A stretch of DNA of 61,170 nt from Synechocystis salina LEGE 00031 (GTDB lineage Bacteria; Cyanobacteriota; Cyanobacteriia; Cyanobacteriales; Microcystaceae), in NCBI RefSeq assembly GCF_015207985.1, contig NZ_JADEVV010000021.1:1-61170 (forward strand), written 5' to 3'. The notes under the pieces were generated by a model. The model saw only the letters and a list, made by a program, of their open reading frames with translations, did not search any database and had not been told where the DNA came from. Within the stretch, counting starts at the first letter, position 1. Every line of letters begins with the position of its first letter. Positions 44,554 through 53,990 of this stretch are shown piece after piece. Position numbers and translations under genes: made by a program.

Positions 44554-46275
44554 ATGGTCACTACCCCCCTAGCTACCCAAAAACGGCTTTCCACCCAAAC
44601 CGAGGCGATCGCCAAAAATATTACTGCTATCCGTTCCTTGGACTGGGACCGGGACCGATTTGATATTGAATTTGGCCTGCAAAACGGCACCACCTACAAT
44701 TCCTATCTCATCCAAGCGGATCGGGTGGCCCTGGTGGATAGCTCCCACGAGAAGTTCCGCCGCTTATACCTGGATTTGCTACAGGGATTAATTGATCCCA
44801 AGGAAATTGATTATTTAATTGTCAGCCACACGGAGCCAGACCACAGCGGACTAGTAAAAGATATTCTGCAACTCAATCCCCAAATTACGGTGGTGGCCAC
44901 CAAGGTGGCGCTGCAATTTCTGGATAACTTTGTCCATCAACCCTTTGAACGCATCCAGGTTAAAAGTGGCGATCGCCTAGATTTGGGCCAGGGCCATAAT
45001 TTGGAGTTTGTCAGTGCCCCCAATCTCCACTGGCCGGACACCATGCTCACCTATGATCCCGCCACGGAAATTCTCTTCACCTGCGACGTGTTTGGCATGC
45101 ACTACTGCTCCGATGCGGTTTTCGACACGGATTTGGACAAAATCGCACCGGATTACCAGTTTTACTACGATTGTCTGATGGGCCCCAACGCCCGTTCTGT
45201 GCTGGCAGCCATGAAGCGCATGGATAACCTGGGTACCATTAGCACCGTTGCCAACGGCCACGGCCCCCTACTGCGTTACAACGTCGCTGAATTATTACAT
45301 CGCTACCGCCATTGGAGCGAATCCCAAAGCAAAGCGGAAAAAACCGTGGTGGTTTTCTATGTGGCCGATTACGGCTATGGCGATCGCCTTTCCCAGGCCA
45401 TTGCCAAGGGCATTACCAAAACTGGAGTGGGGGTGGATATGGTGGACCTAAGCACCGCCGATCCCCAGGAAATTCAAGAATTGGTCGGCCATGCCAGTGG
45501 GGTGGTTCTGGGAATGCCTCCCTTGCAGGCCAGCGGGGATCTTAGTACCAATTTCGGCGCAGTGTTGGCCGCCATGCAGCCGAAACAAGTCTTTGGCCTA
45601 TACGAATCCTATGGTGGGGATGATGAACCCATTGATCCCCTCCGCACCAAATTTTTAGACCTGGGTTTGCGGGAAGCTTTCACTGTGATCAAAGTCAAAG
45701 ACACCCCCAGGGAAAGCACCTATCAACTCTGTGATGAGTCCGGTACGGATTTGGGCCAAAATTTGATCCAGGCGGCCAAAATTAAACAACTCAAATCCCT
45801 CGACAGCGACCTGGAAAAGGCGATCGGCCGCATCAGCGGCGGGCTTTATATCATCACCGCCCAAAAAGGGGAAGTCAAAGGGGCCATGTTGGCGTCCTGG
45901 GTTTCCCAAGCCAGCTTTAGTCCCCCTGGTTTCACCGTTGCTGTGGCCAAGGACCGGGCCATTGAATCCCTCATGCAGGTTGGCGATCGCTTTGTGTTGA
46001 ATATTTTGGAAGAAGGTAATTATCAATCCCTGATGAAACACTTCCTCAAGCGTTTTCCCCCTGGGGCAGATCGTTTTGCCGGTGTCAAAACCCAAACCGC
46101 CGCCAATGGCTCTCCGATTTTGACCGATGCCTTGGCCTACCTGGAATGTGAAGTGGCCAGTCGCATGGAATGTAGTGACCATTGGATTGTTTACAGCCAA
46201 GTGACCAATGGCCGGGTAGCCAAAGCGGAAGGGTTAACCGCCGTACACCACCGCAAAGTGGGTAACTACTACTAA
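44554..46275 (+). CDS. flv3: Flavodiiron protein Flv3
   Basis: 573 residues, the class C flavodiiron layout of cyanobacteria: a metallo-beta-lactamase-like diiron domain (1 to about 250) with SHTEPDHSG, CDVFGMHYC and NGHGPLL; a flavodoxin domain (about 265-410, VVVFYVADYGYGDRL); and a flavin-reductase domain (about 430-573). With Flv1 it transfers photosystem I electrons to oxygen, forming water without ROS under fluctuating light. The sequence matches what I remember of PCC 6803 Flv3 almost throughout. Its partner flv1 is not in the window. Confidence 0.96.
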   Translation: MVTTPLATQKRLSTQTEAIAKNITAIRSLDWDRDRFDIEFGLQNGTTYNSYLIQADRVALVDSSHEKFRRLYLDLLQGLIDPKEIDYLIVSHTEPDHSGLVKDILQLNPQITVVATKVALQFLDNFVHQPFERIQVKSGDRLDLGQGHNLEFVSAPNLHWPDTMLTYDPATEILFTCDVFGMHYCSDAVFDTDLDKIAPDYQFYYDCLMGPNARSVLAAMKRMDNLGTISTVANGHGPLLRYNVAELLHRYRHWSESQSKAEKTVVVFYVADYGYGDRLSQAIAKGITKTGVGVDMVDLSTADPQEIQELVGHASGVVLGMPPLQASGDLSTNFGAVLAAMQPKQVFGLYESYGGDDEPIDPLRTKFLDLGLREAFTVIKVKDTPRESTYQLCDESGTDLGQNLIQAAKIKQLKSLDSDLEKAIGRISGGLYIITAQKGEVKGAMLASWVSQASFSPPGFTVAVAKDRAIESLMQVGDRFVLNILEEGNYQSLMKHFLKRFPPGADRFAGVKTQTAANGSPILTDALAYLECEVASRMECSDHWIVYSQVTNGRVAKAEGLTAVHHRKVGNYY

Positions 46276-46305
46276 TCGATTGCAATCAACCTACAACACT
46301 ATTAA

Positions 46306-46346
46306 GAAAAATCCCCCCAGGCCATCTCCGGCTTGAGGGTTTTTTA
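46306..46346. terminator. Bidirectional terminator between flv3 and the VKOR gene
   Basis: An A-rich lead (AAGAAAAAT) is followed by CCC...CAGGCC, ATCTCC as loop, GGCTTG...GGG and a TTTTTT tract. CAGGCC pairs with GGCTTG (one G-U) and CCC with GGG. The mirror-image A and T tracts can serve both convergent genes. Confidence 0.7.
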
Positions 46347-46421
46347 AAAGAAATTTTGATGTTATCCACTGGAAGAATATGGGGCACTTTGGTCAGTCCC
46401 CAGATTAACCTTGTGGTAGAT

Positions 46422-47399
46422 CTAATTTCTCAGACCATATTTAAAATCCATATTGCCTTCATAGCCAGTGAGCTCTGCCAGTTCCCGGAGGGTTTTGACC
46501 CCGGGGTTGAGTTCTCCATCAATGCCCCAAGTGGGGAAGGATTGAATGCTCGCATCCACACAGACTTGGGTCTGGGGATTTTTGCCGGCCGGGTCGCACT
46601 CAATGTAGGTGATTTTTTCAAATGCTTCTTTCCCAAAAAGAAGTTTTTGGTCGTAGCAATGGGGACACCAGAAGGCTCCATAGTTAAGCACCCCTTGGGC
46701 GGTGAGGTATTCCGCCAATTCAATCTCCGCTGGGCCCGATTGGGTGGTAATGGGCCAACCACTGGGGGGTTTGGGTTGACCAACAATGGCGGGAATGGGA
46801 ATGGTCCCATCGGCCCCGGCCCTAGGCCCTTCAGCGGTGGCATAAAGCCCCAAGGTGCCGACAATGGTTACCATGGCCACCACAATGGTGGTAAAAAATA
46901 CTTGACTCACTTCTTCCCACTCCCGACCAACGATCGCCAAAATGAACAACAGTAAAGAACAAATAGCAGAAGTTAGGCAGTACCAGCAAGCCTCCTGGAG
47001 CCGGAAAAAGGAAATGTACATTAAGTAGCCACTGAACACTGCCATGGAAGTGCCCCCCACCAAGAGGAATTTGCCGGTGAGGTCTTCTAGGGAGTTGCGC
47101 TGTTTTTTGTTGCTCTCCTCGCTCACTAAAAAAGGCACCAGGGCCGCAATGGCCATGGCAATGTAGGCCCCCAGGCCAAAAACGCTCAGGGGAATGCCAA
47201 ACACTTTGGCGTAGACACTCTGCAACACTAGGTCGCAACTGGAACTACCACTTTCCGGGTCAACGGGGCAAAGGGCTTCTCCTCCGCTGAAGGAAACATA
47301 GGCCAGGTAGGAGGTGATCAAGATCCCCAGCACGGCGATCGCCCCCATAATGAAACGGGAATAGCGATGAATCCAAGGAACCGAACGACGACGAACCAT
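46422..47399 (-). CDS. Fused VKOR-DsbA thiol oxidoreductase
   Basis: 325 residues. The VKOR half (about 1-190) has four to five membrane helices with conserved cysteines in GEALCPVDPESGSSSCD and the active-site CWYC; the DsbA-like thioredoxin half follows with GAFWCPHCYDQ (CPHC). This fusion forms disulphide bonds in periplasmic or lumenal proteins and passes electrons to quinone; its Synechocystis homologue is the crystallised type. It is convergent with flv3. Many secreted Cys-containing proteins in this window would be clients. Confidence 0.95.
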   Translation of the reverse strand: MVRRRSVPWIHRYSRFIMGAIAVLGILITSYLAYVSFSGGEALCPVDPESGSSSCDLVLQSVYAKVFGIPLSVFGLGAYIAMAIAALVPFLVSEESNKKQRNSLEDLTGKFLLVGGTSMAVFSGYLMYISFFRLQEACWYCLTSAICSLLLFILAIVGREWEEVSQVFFTTIVVAMVTIVGTLGLYATAEGPRAGADGTIPIPAIVGQPKPPSGWPITTQSGPAEIELAEYLTAQGVLNYGAFWCPHCYDQKLLFGKEAFEKITYIECDPAGKNPQTQVCVDASIQSFPTWGIDGELNPGVKTLRELAELTGYEGNMDFKYGLRN

Positions 47400-47592
47400 A
47401 AATTAAAAGGGCAATTGATTTACAACCAGGTTAGCAAAAACCCGTCACGGCATAAGCTGGCTACCCCAGTCCCCCGGTGGGGCATGGTTACAAACAATAA
47501 ACGCCATGGCTTCCCTGGCCACTTTTACCCATTCTAGGGGCAACCCCCGGTTCGAGTTCATCGGCAGCTAATTTCCATTAAGGGCAAAATCT

Positions 47593-47874
47593 GTGGGTAA
47601 GCAACCATCTCGAAGACGGCAAGTGAAAATTTCCAAGCGGCTACTTTTGGTGGCCCTGACCCTGGCTTTTAGTTTGGCCAGTGTGGGTATTATGGAGGAT
47701 TTCCAGGGGAATTTTTGGTTAAAAACCTATCTGCTGCTGGGGGCGTTATTGTGGGGAAATTTGCTTATTTACTTAAGTTTGTACCCCCGTTGGGGGCAAC
47801 GGTTACTGGGTAGCAAAAAGCAAAACCGTGCCCCGTACCCAGAGGAAAAACCCAGCCATGGGCCGAAAAACTAA
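47593..47874 (+). CDS. Small membrane protein, unknown function
   Basis: 93 residues with a GTG start preceded by AGGGC. A basic N-terminus (SRRRQVKISKR), two helices (LLLVALTLAFSLASVGIM and YLLLGALLWGNLLIYLSLY) and a charged tail. It lies 56 bp before the alpha/beta hydrolase on the same strand. I know no family. Confidence 0.6.
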   Translation: MGKQPSRRRQVKISKRLLLVALTLAFSLASVGIMEDFQGNFWLKTYLLLGALLWGNLLIYLSLYPRWGQRLLGSKKQNRAPYPEEKPSHGPKN

Positions 47875-47930
47875 ACCATACTGGAGAAGACCAGCCGCTT
47901 TGGTCAATGCCCTAACCATCAGGAGACAGC

Positions 47931-48827
47931 ATGATTGAACCCCTTGGCTTTACCCGCAACTCCCTAGTTACTTCCCTGGGAACCATTGTTTATTACGAAG
48001 CAACGGAGGCACCCTGGGTGAAAGCGGGGGAGTCCCTTGGCGATCGCCAAACATTGGTTTTTCTCCATGGCTTTGGGGGTGGTTCTTCCGCCTACGAATG
48101 GTCAAAAGTTTATCCGGCCTTCGCCGCTGACTACCGAGTGCTAGCTCCGGATTTGCTGGGTTGGGGTCGCTCCGACCATCCAGTGAAAAACTATACTCCC
48201 CAGGATTACATCCAAGTTATTCAAGAATTTTTGCAACAAACCTGTGCCCAGCCCCCGGTGGTGATTGCTTCTTCCTTGGTGGCGGCGATCGCCGTGCGGA
48301 CAGCGGTGCAATATCCGGAGTTATTTGCCAGCTTAATTCTGGCTACCCCCACGGGGCTATCGGACTTTGGCGAAGATTATCGCAGTAACTTTTTTGCCCA
48401 ACTGGTCAGTGTCCCCGTACTTGATCGCTTTATCTACACCACCGGCATTGCCAACACTGCGGGCATTGTTAATTTTTTAGAGCAACGACAATTTGCCCAA
48501 GCCCGGCGTATTTACCCAGAAATTATCGATGCCTATTTGGAATCGGCCACCCAACCGCGGGCAGAATATGCGGCCCTGTCCTTTGTGCGGGGAGATTTGT
48601 GCTTTGACCTGGCCCAATTTATGCCGGATTTAACCATTGCCACAGCCATTCTTTGGGGAGAATACGCCCAATTTACCCCCCCGGCGATCGGGCGTCGTTT
48701 GGCGGCTTTGAACCCCAATGCCATTAAAGCTTTTGTGGAAATTAAAGACGTGGGTTTAACGCCCCATTTAGAATTGCCTGGGGTAACAATTGGGGTGCTC
48801 CGTGGGTTTTTGGCCCTGCTCCAATAG
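47931..48827 (+). CDS. Alpha/beta hydrolase
   Basis: 298 residues. The oxyanion segment FLHGFGGGSSAYEW and the D-x-GWGRS region are clear, but the nucleophile elbow reads VIASSLVAAIA instead of GxSxG, and the catalytic-acid region is GEYAQFTPP. The fold is therefore sure, the catalytic competence less so. Many plastid/cyanobacterial members with modified elbows have roles in lipid or pigment metabolism. It precedes ftrC by about 70 bp. Confidence 0.85.
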   Translation: MIEPLGFTRNSLVTSLGTIVYYEATEAPWVKAGESLGDRQTLVFLHGFGGGSSAYEWSKVYPAFAADYRVLAPDLLGWGRSDHPVKNYTPQDYIQVIQEFLQQTCAQPPVVIASSLVAAIAVRTAVQYPELFASLILATPTGLSDFGEDYRSNFFAQLVSVPVLDRFIYTTGIANTAGIVNFLEQRQFAQARRIYPEIIDAYLESATQPRAEYAALSFVRGDLCFDLAQFMPDLTIATAILWGEYAQFTPPAIGRRLAALNPNAIKAFVEIKDVGLTPHLELPGVTIGVLRGFLALLQ

Positions 48828-48896
48828 TGTGTCAAGATAAATACACCGACGGCAAAATTGGCGTTTGTGCCGACCATCTAATTCCCTTGAGAATCT

Positions 48897-49253
48897 ATGA
48901 CCAGCAGTGACACCCAGAACAACAAAACACTGGCCGCAATGAAAAATTTTGCGGAGCAGTACGCTAAACGTACGGATACCTATTTCTGTAGTGATCTTTC
49001 CGTCACCGCCGTTGTTATCGAGGGTTTAGCTCGCCATAAGGAAGAATTGGGTTCTCCCCTCTGCCCCTGTCGCCACTACGAAGACAAGGAAGCGGAAGTG
49101 AAAAATACCTTTTGGAATTGCCCCTGTGTGCCCATGCGGGAACGCAAAGAATGTCACTGCATGCTGTTCTTAACCCCGGACAATGACTTTGCTGGGGATG
49201 CCCAGGATATTCCCATGGAAACGTTGGAGGAAGTCAAGGCCAGCATGGCCTAG
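48897..49253 (+). CDS. ftrC: Ferredoxin-thioredoxin reductase catalytic chain
   Basis: 118 residues, the usual size. The catalytic chain's cysteines appear as [19 protein letters not shown] and ECHCM, i.e. three Cys-x-Cys motifs plus one, binding a [4Fe-4S] cluster next to the redox disulphide. With the variable chain FtrV (not here) it passes electrons from ferredoxin to thioredoxin, controlling light-regulated enzymes. It ends 19 bp before map. Confidence 0.97.
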
Positions 49254-49272
49254 ATTATTGGGATCTATACTT

Positions 49273-50115
49273 ATGAACTTACTTAGCCAGTTATTTGCGC
49301 CCCCCTCCCCAGTACCTTCCCCCACTCCCAAGGCCAAGAAAACTCCCCGCCGAGGGGTACAGATTAAAACTCCCGCCGAGATTGCCATAATGCGCCAAGC
49401 CGGGGCGATCGCCGCCCAGGTGTTGAAGGAGATTGCCACAACGGTGCAACCGGGCATGACCACAGCGGATTTAGACCAGTTGGCGGAGGAGCGGATTCGG
49501 TCCCTGGGGGCTACTCCTAGTTTTAAGGGTTACCACGGCTTTCCCGCCTCCATTTGTGCCTGCGTGAACAATGAAGTGGTCCATGGCATTCCCCGCCGCC
49601 GTAAAAAAATTCGTGCCGGTGATTTGCTGAAGGTGGACACCGGTGCCTATTTCCAGGGCTACCACGGCGATTCCTGCATTACCATTGCGGTGGGCAAAGT
49701 TTCTCCCCAGGCCCAACGGTTAATGGAAGTGGCAGAGGGGGCCCTATATGCGGGTATTGAACAAGTGAAACCGGGGAATTATTTGATGGACATTGCCGGG
49801 GCGATTGAAGACTATGTCAAGCCCACTGGTTACAGTATTGTGGAGGAATTTACCGGCCATGGGGTGGGGCAGGCCCTCCACGAAGACCCCCATGTATTTA
49901 ACGTCCGTTGCCGGGATTTACCCAACGTCAAACTTAAACCGGGCATGACCCTGGCGATCGAGCCGATTATTAATGCTGGTTCTCGTTTTACCCGTACCCT
50001 CGGCGATCGATGGACGGTGGTGACGGTGGACAATGGTCTTTCGGCCCAGTTTGAACACACGGTATTGGTAACAGCCACGGGCTATGAATTGTTAACCGAT
50101 CGCCGTTTGGTCTAG
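49273..50115 (+). CDS. map: Methionine aminopeptidase, type I
   Basis: 280 residues from ATG 49273; earlier in-frame starts would overlap ftrC. A proline-rich N-terminal extension ([18 protein letters not shown]) precedes the pita-bread core. Metal ligands are seen in [16 protein letters not shown] (two Asp), [12 protein letters not shown] (His), IEPIIN (Glu) and QFEHTVLV (Glu). It removes the initiator Met from nascent proteins. The gene's 3' end carries the promoter for tRNA-Cys. Confidence 0.95.
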   Translation: MNLLSQLFAPPSPVPSPTPKAKKTPRRGVQIKTPAEIAIMRQAGAIAAQVLKEIATTVQPGMTTADLDQLAEERIRSLGATPSFKGYHGFPASICACVNNEVVHGIPRRRKKIRAGDLLKVDTGAYFQGYHGDSCITIAVGKVSPQAQRLMEVAEGALYAGIEQVKPGNYLMDIAGAIEDYVKPTGYSIVEEFTGHGVGQALHEDPHVFNVRCRDLPNVKLKPGMTLAIEPIINAGSRFTRTLGDRWTVVTVDNGLSAQFEHTVLVTATGYELLTDRRLV

Positions 50116-50135
50116 GTTGCCAACTCTGTTATAAT
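50107..50135 (+). promoter_or_regulatory. Sigma70-type promoter for tRNA-Cys
   Basis: A perfect -10 TATAAT (50130-50135) lies 15 bp upstream of the tRNA, with TTGGTC (50107-50112) at exactly 17 bp spacing as -35. The -35 box overlaps the last codons of map. Confidence 0.65.
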
Positions 50136-50150
50136 AGTTGGCCGGAACAT

Positions 50151-50221
<71 letters not shown>

Positions 50222-50442
50222 TTAATTTTTTGATTGTTTGACCGACAAATTGTCTAAAGTCCCAAGATTTGAGTGAATTGGCGATAAGTTTTAGGTTGGT
50301 AAACAATTCTCCCGAGACCAGCCCTCAAGTTGGTAGCGGATTGCCTTACCTTGGAGGGGAGTTGTCCTTTTAGCTTAAAGGGCCACAGCCCTGCCAATGA
50401 TTTACCGTTAACCTACGGGCAGAACCAATTCCCTTGAGCCTT

Positions 50443-52338
50443 ATGGAAGGATCATTTTCCCTTACCCTCCAGATTATCCTCACTGTCCTGTTTGGCATTG
50501 GGGCCCAAGTGCTGGCGGGATTCCTCAAGCTGCCGAGCATTGTCTTTTTGCTCATTTTTGGAGTCAGCCTAGGTAACAGCGGTCTGCATTGGATTCAACC
50601 GGCCAACTTCGGTGACGGTTTGGAGGTGATTGTCTCCCTTTCAGTGGCGATTATTTTATTTGAAGGGGGATTAAATCTAGGTCTGCGGGAATTAGGGCAG
50701 GTTTCCGGTAGTCTGCGTAATTTGGTTACCATCGGTACCCTCATTACCCTGATCGGGGGCGGTTTAGCGGCCCATTGGTTGGCAGAATTTCCCTGGTATC
50801 TAGCCTTTTTATACGGTTCCTTAGTGGTGGTAACCGGGCCAACGGTGGTGGGCCCCCTGATCAAGCAGGTGCAAGTGCAGAGATCCGTGGCTACCCTGCT
50901 GGAAGGGGAAGGGGTACTCATCGATCCAGTGGGAGCCATCCTGGCAGTGGTGGTACTGGAAACTATTTTTAACACCAACGTCAGCGTTGAAACCGACATT
51001 ATCGAAATTGCCATGGGCCTGATATTACGCCTTGGGGTCGGCCTGGCGATCGGGGTGGGGGGAGGTTGGTTATTGAGTAATTTCCTCAAACGGGCCACCT
51101 TTCTCTCGGAAGATGTCAGTAACTTGGTGGTACTAGCGGGAGTGTGGGGGGTATTTGGTGCGGCCCAGGCTTCCCTCAGTGAATCAGGCTTAATGGCCAC
51201 CGTTGCCATGGGCATTTATCTCAACTCCTCTGCCCTGCCGGATAACCGACTTTTGCGACGATTCAAAGGTAAATTAACCCTGCTTTGTGTGTCGGTGTTA
51301 TTTATTTTACTGGCGGCGGAATTGTCCCTGAGCAGTTTTGGGGCTTTGGGCTGGGGCAGTGTGATCACCGTGGCGGTGTTGATGTTGGTAATTCGTCCCT
51401 TTAGCGTTGCTATTTGTACTTGGACGAGCACTTTCAACTGGCGACAAAAACTTTTTGTCGCTTGGATTGCCCCCAGGGGTATTGTTTCTGCTTCCGTTGC
51501 TTCTCTATTTTCCCTCCTGTTAACCGAACGGGGCATTAACGGTGGCGATGCGATCAAATCAATTGTGTTTCTCACCATTATGATGACGGTGTTTATCCAG
51601 GGGTTAACGGCCAAGCCTTTGGCTAAACTGCTGCGCATCACCGACACCCATACCACCGGCGCAGTAATTATCGGTTGCACACCCCTAGGGCGATTGGTGG
51701 CCCGTTTATTTGAGGCCCAAGGGGAATCGGTGGTCTTGATTGATAGTGACCCAGAAGCCTGTGCCACGGCGATCGCCGAAGGCTTAACGGCCATTCAAAC
51801 CAGTGCGTTGGACTCCCATGCCTTGGAAAAAGCAGGTATAGAGGAAATGGGGGCATTTATGGCCCTGACCAATAATGGGGAAGTGAATTTAGTGCTGGCC
51901 CAAAATACCATCAACGAGTTTAATCCTCCCCGGGTGTGTGTGATTGCCCCGGATAATTTACCGGAAAATAATCCCCTACTGAAAAACAAAGGGGTAAGAA
52001 TTTTCATGGAGCAAAAAACTTTCAAAACCTGGAATCAGTACCTCAAAGACGGGCAAATTAAACTGGGTAAGACCCTCTTTAAGGAGGCCGGTTTAGCCCT
52101 GCAACAGGCCCACACCCAGGCCCTAATCCGTTCTGGAGAATTGCTACCTTTAATGCTAAAACGGCAAGGTAATTTACAACTAGCTAAGACCACTGAAAAT
52201 GCCCAGATTGGGGACGAAGTTTTTTATCTGCTCCACGATCCCCGTTCCCAACTGCTCAAACAACTTTCCGGGAGTCGATCGCCGGATGTGTTGACCCCAG
52301 AACCCCTAGCAGAAGTGGAAGAAGTGCCCATCTACTAA
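50443..52338 (+). CDS. nhaS4: Na+/H+ (CPA-type) antiporter with TrkA-N domain
   Basis: 631 residues from ATG 50443; a TTG three codons earlier is possible. About 12 helices (FGVSLGNSGLHWIQP, SVAIILFEGGLNLGLRELG, VTGPTVVGPLI, GEGVLIDPVGAI) form a CPA-family antiporter, and a TrkA-N NAD(H)-binding domain follows (VIIGCTPLGRLVARLFEAQG, about residue 405 on). The GEGVLIDPVGA segment holds the conserved Asp. It exchanges Na+ or K+ for protons. The symbol is my recollection of the PCC 6803 orthologue. Confidence 0.85.
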   Translation: MEGSFSLTLQIILTVLFGIGAQVLAGFLKLPSIVFLLIFGVSLGNSGLHWIQPANFGDGLEVIVSLSVAIILFEGGLNLGLRELGQVSGSLRNLVTIGTLITLIGGGLAAHWLAEFPWYLAFLYGSLVVVTGPTVVGPLIKQVQVQRSVATLLEGEGVLIDPVGAILAVVVLETIFNTNVSVETDIIEIAMGLILRLGVGLAIGVGGGWLLSNFLKRATFLSEDVSNLVVLAGVWGVFGAAQASLSESGLMATVAMGIYLNSSALPDNRLLRRFKGKLTLLCVSVLFILLAAELSLSSFGALGWGSVITVAVLMLVIRPFSVAICTWTSTFNWRQKLFVAWIAPRGIVSASVASLFSLLLTERGINGGDAIKSIVFLTIMMTVFIQGLTAKPLAKLLRITDTHTTGAVIIGCTPLGRLVARLFEAQGESVVLIDSDPEACATAIAEGLTAIQTSALDSHALEKAGIEEMGAFMALTNNGEVNLVLAQNTINEFNPPRVCVIAPDNLPENNPLLKNKGVRIFMEQKTFKTWNQYLKDGQIKLGKTLFKEAGLALQQAHTQALIRSGELLPLMLKRQGNLQLAKTTENAQIGDEVFYLLHDPRSQLLKQLSGSRSPDVLTPEPLAEVEEVPIY

Positions 52339-52383
52339 AGACAAAACCGAAGTTGAACAACGCGAAGCTACCCTAAAAGAAAA

Positions 52384-52417
52384 GCCCCCTGGATTAACCA
52401 ATGGGGGACATTTTTTT
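52384..52417. terminator. Bidirectional terminator between nhaS4 and natB
   Basis: GCCCCC, TGG, loop ATTAA, CCA, AT, GGGGG and TTTTTTT. The CCCCC/GGGGG stem and inner TGG/CCA pairs are followed by seven T. On the minus strand the stem ends in GGGGGC followed by TTTTCTTTT, so both convergent genes can use it. Confidence 0.8.
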
Positions 52418-52462
52418 GTAATCAATCCTCAACAGTTGACTGAAACAGTTTCCTGAGAAGCT

Positions 52463-53791
52463 CTAGGAACCAGGGGTAACTTTATCAATTACCTCTAGGG
52501 TGCCATCCCCCTTCACCGTCCAGACATCGTAACTACCGACCACGTCGCCGTTTTCGTCGATGTCCACATTGCCGCTGGCCCCCTGGTAGTTAATTTCCTT
52601 GCCTTCCCGCACCATGGCGATCGCTTCACAGGCATCGGTGACCTCTTCCCCTGGGCCGTTGGACACTTCCCTGATCTTACTCTGGATCCCTGCCCCCGTA
52701 TTGGATTTAGCGGCTTCCGCAGCCAGCATCATCAGAATAGTGGCATCGTAGGTGTGGGGTACGAAGGCCGTTACATCTTTCCCACCGGTGGCATCCTTCC
52801 ATTGGGCAGTGAAGGCATCCAGAGCTTTACCATCGGCACCGGGCACTGTGCCCAAGGCTCCAGATAAAAGGGAAACGCCGTTGGCATCCTTGCCAACTTT
52901 TTCCACAAAATCGGGGGAATAAACCCCATCGGTTAATAGTAGGGTCACTCCATCCATCAATCCCTGACGGTAGGCGGATTGCACCAACACACTGCCGGTG
53001 TCAGCATAAAGCACAGCGGCCACCGCATCGGGACTGTTGGCAAAGGCTTGGCCTGCTTCTGTATCTAAAGTTGCCGCTTTGGGGTCATAGCGCACGGGTC
53101 TATCTTTATTGGTCACTGTGCCACCATCGGCGGCAAAAGACTCCACAAATACCCGCTCAAATCCCACACCGTAGTCATTATTGATAACAACGGTGGCCAC
53201 ATCGGCAAAACCTTGCTTTTTGGCTAGGGCGGCTAGGGCCTGGGCTTGGTAGGTATCGGGGGGAGCAGTGCGGGCCCAAAAACCCTTAAATTCCCCCTTC
53301 TTAGCCTGGTCAGTAAAAACAGGACTAGTGCTACCTGGAGAAATCATCATAATGTTATTTCTCACCGCAATGGGCACGGCCGCACTGGAAACACTGCTGG
53401 CAAAGGAACCCACTACCCCGGCCACCTGGTCTGCTTCGGCCAATTTAGTCATGGCGGAAACCCCTGCGGTGGGATCGGTTTGGTCATCTTCGATAATGAC
53501 TGTTACGTCCTGGCCATTGACACCGCCACAGGCGTTGATGGTATCCACTGCTAACTGCACTGCCAGGGGCATATTCTGGCCAATGGAAGATAAATCCCCC
53601 GTGGCCGGTAGTAGGGCCCCCAATTTCAGCGCTCCCCCTTCTCCACCGGGACTAGGTTGGTTAGCTCCATCCCCAGGGGCCGGCTCGGGCTCAGCACAGG
53701 CAAACATTAATCCGGCGGTGGTGCCAGCAAGGGCTAGATTCAAGGCGATCGCCGTTAATCGACGATGGGACTGGGGCCAAAGTAGACGCAT
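52463..53791 (-). CDS. natB: Periplasmic neutral amino acid-binding lipoprotein
   Basis: 442 residues from the second Met (MRLLWPQSHRR). A signal sequence ends at ...TAGLMFACAEPEPAPG, so Cys is the likely lipid-anchored residue. A Pro/Gly-rich linker precedes the type-1 periplasmic binding fold of LivJ/BraC proteins (ALKLGALLPATGDLSSIGQ, then ACGGVNGQDVTVIIEDDQTDP). It captures neutral amino acids for the Nat ABC transporter, whose permeases and ATPases are encoded elsewhere. Complete. Confidence 0.92.
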   Translation of the reverse strand: MRLLWPQSHRRLTAIALNLALAGTTAGLMFACAEPEPAPGDGANQPSPGGEGGALKLGALLPATGDLSSIGQNMPLAVQLAVDTINACGGVNGQDVTVIIEDDQTDPTAGVSAMTKLAEADQVAGVVGSFASSVSSAAVPIAVRNNIMMISPGSTSPVFTDQAKKGEFKGFWARTAPPDTYQAQALAALAKKQGFADVATVVINNDYGVGFERVFVESFAADGGTVTNKDRPVRYDPKAATLDTEAGQAFANSPDAVAAVLYADTGSVLVQSAYRQGLMDGVTLLLTDGVYSPDFVEKVGKDANGVSLLSGALGTVPGADGKALDAFTAQWKDATGGKDVTAFVPHTYDATILMMLAAEAAKSNTGAGIQSKIREVSNGPGEEVTDACEAIAMVREGKEINYQGASGNVDIDENGDVVGSYDVWTVKGDGTLEVIDKVTPGS

Positions 53792-53990
53792 CCTGAAAAA
53801 ATCTCCCACAAGGTTATTAATGGGTTAAATATAGTTAGCCATGGTCTCTTCGGCAACCTAGTCTGGAAACTCCATCAATGCACTGATAGGGGGGGATGGG
53901 CAACTAAGATTAGCCTCTGTCCTTTCCTTTACCCCCCATCCGACGGAACCAGAAGTTTCTTGCCAATTCCCTAGTCGTAAACCCCAGGTC

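Noticed and set aside
49183-49272. A longer N-terminus for methionine aminopeptidase
   Set aside because: These codons lie inside ftrC in another frame and the protein family starts at ATG 49273.
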